Of a DNA stretch of 64,000 bases, positions 58,776-64,000 are shown in pieces; the stretch's first letter is position 1; the number at the start of each line of letters is the position of its first letter. Location of the stretch: contig NZ_BAGD01000028.1 of the NCBI RefSeq assembly GCF_000308635.1, positions 1 through 64,000 on the forward strand, read 5' to 3'. Under the pieces are notes generated by a model that worked only from the letters and a program-made list of their open reading frames with translations, made no database searches and was not told where the DNA came from. Both the position numbers and the translations under genes were made by a program. This DNA is from Nocardia otitidiscaviarum NBRC 14405. GTDB lineage: Bacteria; Actinomycetota; Actinomycetes; Mycobacteriales; Mycobacteriaceae.

Positions 58776-60815
58776 ATGGTGGTGTCGCGCAGGACTGTTC
58801 TGGCCGGTGCGGCGGCGGGATCCGCCGCGCTCACGGCCGCCGCCACGATCGCGCTGCCGGGCGGGTCGGCACACGCGACTTCCGGCGGCGACTACCTGAT
58901 CGGTGTGGGCATTTCCGACATCACCGGCCCGGCGGCCGAATGCGGCATGATGGGTTACTCCCAGCTGGAACAGACCACCGCCGGAATCCACCTGCGGCCC
59001 AGGGCCCGCGCCTTCATCATCGGCAGCGGTGACCAGCGGATCGTGTACGTGGTCGCCGACAACGCCATGATCTTCCAGTCCGTGCACCGCGGCGTCCTCG
59101 ACGAACTCGCCCGGCGCTTCGGCGACCGCTACACCGAGCAGAACGTCCTGCTCACCGCCACGCACTCGCACGCGGTGTGCGGCGGCGCCAGCCACGACTA
59201 CGCCTACAACCTCTCGATTCTCGGCTTCCAGCGGCAGGTGTACGACGCCGAGGTGAACGGAATCGTGGAGGCCGTCGTCGCCGCGGACGCCGACCTCGGG
59301 CCCGGCAGCCTCGAACTCGGACGCGGGGAATTGCACGACGCCAGTGTCAATCGCTCGCGAATCGCCTTCGATCGCAATCCCGAAGCCGACAAACGGTATT
59401 TTCCGAATGCCATCGATCCGGCCGTCACCGTCCTCTCCCTGCGCAAGGGTGGTCGACAGGTCGGCGTCATCACCTGGTTCGCCACCCACAACACCTCCAT
59501 GAGCAACACGAATCGGCTCATCAGCGGTGACAACAAGGGTTACGCGTCCTTCGCGTTCGAACACGGTGAGCGCGGCGTCCGGTACCTCGACGGCGGAGTC
59601 GATTTCCTGGCCGCTTTCCCACAGACCAATAGCGGCGACATGTCGCCCAATCTGAACCTGCGCCCGACCTCCGGCCCCACCGAGGACGAGTTCGAGAACA
59701 CCCGAATCATCGGCGAACGTCAATACCGCGCCGGAAAGGCCGCACTCGCCACGGCCCGCACGATGCGCGGGCCGGTGGACGCCATGCTCTGCTATATCGA
59801 CCTGTCCGACATCGCGGTGGACGGCCGCTACACCCCGAACGGGCAGCCCCGGCACACCGCGCCCGCCTGTGCGGGCGTCTCGCTCATCGCGGGCAGCATC
59901 GAGGACGGGCCCGGACTGCCGGGCGTGCCGATTCCCGAAGGCGTGCGCAATCCGTTCGTGGACGCGCTCGGCGGCGCGAACATGCCGGTGCCGGACTGGC
60001 TCACCGACGCACAGGCGCCGAAGGCGATCGTCGCGCCGCTGGGCCTGCTGCCGCCGGTGCCGTGGGTGCCGAGCGTGGTGCCGATCCAGATCGTGCGCAT
60101 CGGCGAGCTCTATCTCGCCTGCGGCGGAGCGGAATTCACCATCGTCTCCGGGCTGCGTATCCGCCGCACCGTCGCCGCGGCGCTCGGGATGCCGCTGGAA
60201 CAGGTGCTCATGCAAGGGTACGCCAACGCCTACCACCAGTACGTGACCACCCCGGAGGAGTACGACGCCCAGCAGTACGAGGGCGGCTCGACGCTCTACG
60301 GTCGCTACACGCTGCCCGCCTACCAGCAGGAATTTGACCGGCTGGCAACGGCTTTCGCCGACCGGCAGCGGGTGCCGCGCGGCCCCGCGCCGCGCGACGT
60401 CTCGGCCATGCAGCCCAGCTTCGTGCCCGCCCCCGGCCCGGACGCCACCCCGCCCGGCCTGGATTTCGGTGCGGCACTGCTACAACCGGCCGCCGCCTAC
60501 ACCCGCGGTGAACAGGCTCAGGTCGAATTCGTCTCGGCCCACCCCAAACACAACCCCCGCCGCAACGGCACCTTCCTGGAGGTGCAGCGCCACACCGGCG
60601 GCGAGTGGACCCGCGTCGCCAACGAGGGGGAGTGGGCGGTGAAGTACCACTGGTCCCGCCGCGGCCCCGACATCTCGACGGCCAGCTTCACCTGGGACAT
60701 CCCCGCCGACGCCACCCCCGGCCGCTACCGCTTCCAGCACTTCGCCGACCACCTCGCCCCCGATGGCACCCTGCACCCCTTCACCGGCCTCAGCGCGGAA
60801 TTCGACATCCACTGA
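58776..60815 (+). CDS. Neutral/alkaline ceramidase, Tat-exported
   Basis: Hydrolyses ceramide to sphingosine and fatty acid outside the cytoplasm, 679 residues as in bacterial ceramidases. The Tat signal peptide is VSRRTVLAGAAAGSAALTAAATIALPGGSAHA. The catalytic domain starts YLIGVGISDITGPAAECGMMGYS. Zinc ligands are in LLTATHSHAVCGG and WFATHNTSM, and the family Ser motif is TNSGDMSPNLNLRP. MQGYANAYHQYVTTPEEYDAQQYEGGSTLYG is the conserved stretch before the C-terminal Ig-like domain (about 535-679). The ATG at 58776 follows GAAGGGA. It diverges from the TetR gene. Confidence 0.94.
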   Translation: MVVSRRTVLAGAAAGSAALTAAATIALPGGSAHATSGGDYLIGVGISDITGPAAECGMMGYSQLEQTTAGIHLRPRARAFIIGSGDQRIVYVVADNAMIFQSVHRGVLDELARRFGDRYTEQNVLLTATHSHAVCGGASHDYAYNLSILGFQRQVYDAEVNGIVEAVVAADADLGPGSLELGRGELHDASVNRSRIAFDRNPEADKRYFPNAIDPAVTVLSLRKGGRQVGVITWFATHNTSMSNTNRLISGDNKGYASFAFEHGERGVRYLDGGVDFLAAFPQTNSGDMSPNLNLRPTSGPTEDEFENTRIIGERQYRAGKAALATARTMRGPVDAMLCYIDLSDIAVDGRYTPNGQPRHTAPACAGVSLIAGSIEDGPGLPGVPIPEGVRNPFVDALGGANMPVPDWLTDAQAPKAIVAPLGLLPPVPWVPSVVPIQIVRIGELYLACGGAEFTIVSGLRIRRTVAAALGMPLEQVLMQGYANAYHQYVTTPEEYDAQQYEGGSTLYGRYTLPAYQQEFDRLATAFADRQRVPRGPAPRDVSAMQPSFVPAPGPDATPPGLDFGAALLQPAAAYTRGEQAQVEFVSAHPKHNPRRNGTFLEVQRHTGGEWTRVANEGEWAVKYHWSRRGPDISTASFTWDIPADATPGRYRFQHFADHLAPDGTLHPFTGLSAEFDIH

Positions 60816-60848
60816 CCAGGACGGGTCCGTTCCGGGCCGCCGCCCGCC

Positions 60849-61088
60849 TCAGAGCCCGACCTGAGCCCCCTTGTCTCCCCGTCGCGCCCCGCGCCGCTGA
60901 ATGGCGAAGATCGTGTACCCGAGCAGCCCCACCGCCAGCCCCATGAGGCACACCGGCCGCGCTTCGTGCCACCGGTCGCCACTGGCGAACACCACCAGCG
61001 TGGCGACCAACCAGGCGATACTGCCGATCGCCAGCACCGGCCGCGGATCGGTGAAGCGCGGCGGAATCTCCGGTACGGGTCGAGTCAC
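60849..61088 (-). CDS. DUF2530 small membrane protein
   Basis: A 79-residue protein with two transmembrane helices (VLAIGSIAWLVATLVVF and ARPVCLMGLAVGLLGYTIFAI), separated by the conserved loop SGDRWHEARP, and a basic C-terminus. This is the DUF2530 pattern of actinomycetes. The GTG at 61088 lies 6 nt after TAGACT on the minus strand, so it is leaderless. It lies next to a MarR gene, as Rv0879c/Rv0880 in M. tuberculosis. Function is unknown. Confidence 0.85.
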   Translation of the reverse strand: MTRPVPEIPPRFTDPRPVLAIGSIAWLVATLVVFASGDRWHEARPVCLMGLAVGLLGYTIFAIQRRGARRGDKGAQVGL

Positions 61089-61540
61089 CCTGCCAGTCTA
61101 GAGCGCCCCGCCCGGCCATGGGCGGATCCCGCCCGGCGACGCAGGGATCCGGCCCGGCCGCGCGTGCGCTCGCCCACGGCGGGGATCCCGCTCAACCACG
61201 TGCGCATCCCACCTGGCCACGTGCGGTGCGCGTGCTGCCCCGGCCCAGCTACGCGCTGTCACTTTGCTGCCGGAAATTCGCGGTGTGGCCCGGATGGGAC
61301 AGGGATCGTTCGGGCTGGGTCGAATGTCGGGTTGTGGCGGGTTCGGGACGCCGGGGGCGGGAGGGCTGGATGGCGGGTTTCGGCCGTTGTCGGGGTGTTC
61401 GCCTGCTGTGGTGGGGCATGATCGGTAGGTGGGCCGCCGGGCGATGGGACGGTGGCCGAGTCCGGCGTGCGGTGCGAACGTGCGCGGTCCGGGGCCGAAC
61501 AGCCGCCCCCGACGCGGCTGGTCCCGTATCGTTTGCCTCT
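61089..61540. other. Intergenic region between DUF2530 and MarR genes
   Basis: A 452-bp GC-rich stretch. The only recognisable elements are the two divergent -10 boxes (TAGACT at 61095-61100 on the minus strand; TATCGT at 61527-61532 on the plus strand). Open frames across it are low-complexity and lack ribosome-binding sites. Confidence 0.55.
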
Positions 61541-61978
61541 GTGACAACGCCTTCCGATATTCGAGCGCTCGCTGGTGACCTCTCACTGGCGGTGGTGCGC
61601 TTGACGCGACATCTGCGGGGTAGGCGAGCCGATGCCCAGATTTCGCTGACCCAGCTCTCGGCGCTCGCCACCCTGAACCGGGAAGGCGCCATGACCCCCG
61701 GCACACTGGCCGCCAAGGAGCGGGTGCAGCCGCCGTCCATGACCCGGGTGATCGCATCGCTCACCGAAATGGATCTGGTGGAGCGCAATCCGCACCCGAC
61801 CGACGGGCGGCAGATCATCGTGTCGCTGTCGGACGCCGGGCGGGCGCTCATCGCCGATGAGACCAGCGCGCGCGAGGCGTGGATGACCGAACAGCTCAGC
61901 GGACTCAGCCCGGAGCAGCTGAAGGTGCTCGAGGAGGCCGTCACGATCATGAAGCAGATCGTCGACGAGTCGGAGTAG
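61541..61978 (+). CDS. MarR-family transcriptional regulator
   Basis: A winged-helix DNA-binding regulator, 145 residues, homologous in position and length to Rv0880. Helices 1-2 are DIRALAGDLSLAVVRLTRHLRG. The recognition region is LTQLSALATLNREGAMTPGTLAAKERVQPPSMTRVIASLTEMDLVERNPHPTDGRQIIVSLSDAGRALI with the wing DGRQ. It has no redox-sensing Cys. The GTG at 61541 is 8 nt after TATCGT and has no Shine-Dalgarno, so it is leaderless. A longer frame upstream is non-coding. It is convergent with the YccF gene (6-bp gap). Confidence 0.9.
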   Translation: MTTPSDIRALAGDLSLAVVRLTRHLRGRRADAQISLTQLSALATLNREGAMTPGTLAAKERVQPPSMTRVIASLTEMDLVERNPHPTDGRQIIVSLSDAGRALIADETSAREAWMTEQLSGLSPEQLKVLEEAVTIMKQIVDESE

Positions 61979-61984
61979 CGCGCG

Positions 61985-62410
61985 TCAGGCCCGCACCGGC
62001 TGGGATCCGAAAGGCTGGTCGCTGGAGACGATTTCGCGCCCCAGCGGGAACAGCGAGACCGGAACGAGCTTCAGGTTCGCCCAGGCGAACGGGATGCCGA
62101 TGATGGTGATCGCCAGCGCGATACTGGTGAAGATGTGGCCCAGCGCCAGCCACCAGCCCGCGACGATGAACCACACCACATTGCCGAGCATGGACGGCAC
62201 GCCCGCCCCCGGCTTCTCCACGGCTTCCCGCCCGAACGGCCACAGCACGAACGAGGCGAGCCGGAACGACGCGATACCCCACGGAATGGTGATGATCAGG
62301 ATGCAGCAGATCAACCCCGCGACGATGTAGCCGACCGCCATCCAGAACCCGACCAACACCAGCCACAGTACGTTCAACAGCAGTCTGAGCACGCTCACCT
62401 TCCCCAGCAT
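61985..62410 (-). CDS. YccF domain membrane protein
   Basis: A small inner-membrane protein of about 141 residues containing two YccF repeats. Each has a Trp/Gly-rich helix (VLRLLLNVLWLVLVGFWMAVGYIVAG and MLGNVVWFIVAGWWLALGHIFTSI) followed by ITIPWGIASFRLASFVLWPFGRE or ITIIGIPFAWANLKLVPVSLFPLGRE. The role is unknown. The ATG at 62410 is chosen; GTGs at 62398 and 62392 are alternatives, the latter behind GGAAGG. The C-terminus is SDQPFGSQPVRA. Confidence 0.85.
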   Translation of the reverse strand: MLGKVSVLRLLLNVLWLVLVGFWMAVGYIVAGLICCILIITIPWGIASFRLASFVLWPFGREAVEKPGAGVPSMLGNVVWFIVAGWWLALGHIFTSIALAITIIGIPFAWANLKLVPVSLFPLGREIVSSDQPFGSQPVRA

Positions 62411-62539
62411 GCCAGCACCCCCGAACCTCCGCCACCGCCCGTGACCGGCACGTGATCGGCCGAACTCGCCAGCGGGCATCGCCTCTCGCGGCCCGCCGCC
62501 ACGCGGGACACCCCGCGTGGACCTCCGGCCGGAACGGGA

Positions 62540-63748
62540 TCAGAAGAACCAGCCGAGCTCCGGGTCGCGGTCGGTCGCGAAGGCTTCGTCGACGGCCCGC
62601 AGGTGGGCGGGGTCCTTGACCTGGATTCGGTTGGCGGCGGCCAGAACTCGGGCGCGGTGGCCGCCGAGGTAAAGGCTGGACAGTTCCGCGGTGCCGAGTT
62701 CCAGGTCGGCGGAGCGGGTGGTCGGCTCGCATTCGGCAATGCCGTCGCGCACCCGGAGGGCGAAGGTGCCGCCCGCGTCACGGAACGGATCGTGCACGGC
62801 CACAATCACATCCAGGTCGCACCGGTAGGTGCGCGCGGTCAGGGCGGCGGGCACGTCCATGATCCGGACCCACAGATGATCGCGCCGACCGGTGACCTGC
62901 ACCAGGCGCGGATCGGTGAGCAGGTAGGGGAGCGGATCGTTGTCGGCCAGATCGCACACCACCCGGTCCACCAGATCCAGTCCGAGCAGCACCCGCCACA
63001 GCGCCGCGTGCGCCTCCGCGGTGACGGCCCGGAACTCCCAGACGGTCGCGACCGACTCCTTCTCACCCCATTCCCGGCGGTAGAGCACATAGCCGTCCGG
63101 ATGCAGCAGCGCGTACAGCGTCGACGCGCCGCCGCGATAGCGCGGCGGGTCGGCGAAACAGAGCCGCCAGGCGGGGTCTGGGCGTTCCTGCGCGCCGGGC
63201 ACCAGCCGCCGCCAGCGGTCGTACACGTCGCGGATGCGGGCCTGGGTCGCCTCGTCCACGGGGGCGATCTCGACGCCGCCGGGATCCAGTGTGGTGGGCC
63301 GGAATTGGACCCTATGCCGGTCGATGCTGATGAAATCGCGCTCGATGGCGGTGCCGTAGCCGAACCGGCCGTAGATGGTGCCCTCGCTCGCGGTGAACAT
63401 CGTGAGCGGCAATCCCTCGGCCTCGGTGCGCGCGTGCTGCTCGGTGTAGAGCGCGCGCAGGATGCCGCGCCGCCGATGCGTGGGGGCCACCGATACCGCG
63501 GAGATACCGGAGGCGAGTACGGTCCCCTCCCCGGGCACGGTGACGGTCATCCGCCGGTCGACGGCGTGGCCGACGATACGGTCGCCGTCCATGGCCAGCA
63601 GGGCGCGGTCGGGGGTGAAGATATCGGGAATGATGTCGAGCTCGGCCGGGTCGTAGCGCTGGCCGAAGCTGGTCTCCAGCAGGTTCACGACAGCGGGCCA
63701 GTCGTCGCGGGTGGACGAGCGGATGGTGATGCCATGCGTCGATGCCAT
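62540..63748 (-). CDS. eis: Eis-like GNAT N-acetyltransferase
   Basis: Acetyl-CoA-dependent acetyltransferase of the Eis family (tripartite GNAT-GNAT-SCP2 fold), 402 residues, exactly the length of M. tuberculosis Eis, which acetylates aminoglycosides and host proteins. The acetyl-CoA site is ISAVSVAPTHRRRGILRALYTEQH, followed by EGTIYGRFGYGTAI. The SCP2-like domain (about 290-402) ends with the free C-terminal Phe (ELGWFF), whose carboxylate is catalytic in Eis. The ATG at 63748 begins MASTHGITIRSS and seems leaderless (GATCGT box 6 nt upstream). Aminoglycoside acetylation is possible but unproven here. Confidence 0.87.
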   Translation of the reverse strand: MASTHGITIRSSTRDDWPAVVNLLETSFGQRYDPAELDIIPDIFTPDRALLAMDGDRIVGHAVDRRMTVTVPGEGTVLASGISAVSVAPTHRRRGILRALYTEQHARTEAEGLPLTMFTASEGTIYGRFGYGTAIERDFISIDRHRVQFRPTTLDPGGVEIAPVDEATQARIRDVYDRWRRLVPGAQERPDPAWRLCFADPPRYRGGASTLYALLHPDGYVLYRREWGEKESVATVWEFRAVTAEAHAALWRVLLGLDLVDRVVCDLADNDPLPYLLTDPRLVQVTGRRDHLWVRIMDVPAALTARTYRCDLDVIVAVHDPFRDAGGTFALRVRDGIAECEPTTRSADLELGTAELSSLYLGGHRARVLAAANRIQVKDPAHLRAVDEAFATDRDPELGWFF

Positions 63749-63951
63749 TACCGGACGATCGCACGCGGGCGTGGAGGTGCGCACCTGAATTTCCCGGCGA
63801 TGCGAACGGAGCCCACCTGCCGCCCCCGCCGCGGCAGGTGGGGCTCCGCTCTACGAAACAGCATGCGGGCTGGTACTAGTCGGGTTCTAATGATCCGCTT
63901 GCGTTCGAACGCCAGCGGGGCGCTGCCGCGCATGGGCCGGGCCCGAACGCG

Positions 63952-63985
63952 CGAAACCCGCCCTCCGAGTGGAGGGCGGGTTTCG
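63952..63985. terminator. Strong hairpin at the right end of the window
   Basis: A perfect 15-bp stem (CGAAACCCGCCCTCC at 63952-63966, pairing with 63971-63985) with a GAGT loop and A/T-rich outer ends on both strands, typical of a bidirectional terminator. The gene it serves probably lies beyond the window. 63749-63950 holds no recognisable gene. Confidence 0.75.
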
Positions 63986-64000
63986 GGGACGCCTGGGTCA

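Noticed and set aside
63749..63950. Possible small gene at the right edge
   Set aside because: Short frames there lack a ribosome-binding site and protein-like composition; only the terminator at 63952 is convincing.

Overview
The window is chromosomal DNA of a high-GC, mycolate-containing actinomycete, most likely Nocardia. The evidence is GC-rich codon use on both strands, a DesA-type acyl-ACP desaturase, a mycobactin/nocobactin-type salicylate-capped siderophore locus with IdeR-like boxes, an Rpf gene behind a c-di-AMP riboswitch, and gene order recalled from Mycobacterium tuberculosis (phoT-phoY2-Rv0822c-Rv0823c-desA1 at the left; dapC-ercC3-Rv0862c-rpfA-cspB-Rv0876c-Rv0877-Rv0880 at the right) without PE/PPE genes. 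Gene names rest on protein motifs and remembered synteny; no database search was run.

Left part (1-13 kb): the end of a phosphate-uptake operon (pstA, pstB), an inserted DHA2-type exporter, then phoU, a very large LCP cell-wall ligase with a repeat-rich cytoplasmic tail, a dihydrouridine synthase, desA and a DUF937 gene, all on the minus strand. A tRNA-Lys and a roughly 1.1 kb gene-free, G-rich stretch follow. Next come a gamma-butyrolactone-receptor-like TetR regulator with an ARE-like palindrome in front, a tRNA Glu-Asp-Phe cluster and a 58-residue small gene.

Middle (13-31 kb): a polyprenol-phosphate mannosyltransferase; a plsB-plsC/HAD phospholipid operon with an ATGA overlap; a siderophore starter module (mbtI-, mbtA- and mbtB-like) under IdeR-like boxes; a dsbB gene translationally coupled to a DUF5993-like membrane peptide; an SDR and a flavoprotein oxidoreductase; and a DAHP synthase preceded by a leader peptide rich in Tyr/Phe/Trp.

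Right part (31-64 kb): a methyltransferase, a coiled-coil protein, a GNAT/ECF41 sigma pair, dapC, two LysE exporters flanking a secreted M1 peptidase, and an XPB helicase. A cargo of endoglycoceramidase-like GH5, a 32-residue ORF and a lipoprotein sits between XPB and its WYL/helicase-associated partner. The conserved rpfA-cspB-DUF2771-MFS-DUF3027 block follows. A sacsin-like ATPase, a TetR/ceramidase divergon, DUF2530, MarR, YccF and an Eis-like acetyltransferase close the window.

The most interesting system is a probable glycosphingolipid-degradation regulon. The endoglycoceramidase-like gene and the TetR/ceramidase divergon lie about 16.7 kb apart but carry nearly the same 14-bp palindrome (TGGACGT-NN-GTCCA) upstream. 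This suggests one TetR repressor controls both glycan removal and ceramide cleavage. Other regulatory finds are the aroG leader, stacked CRP and c-di-AMP control of rpfA, and many leaderless genes with a TANNNT box 6-8 nt before the start codon. No insertion sequence, prophage, CRISPR array or clear pseudogene was seen.
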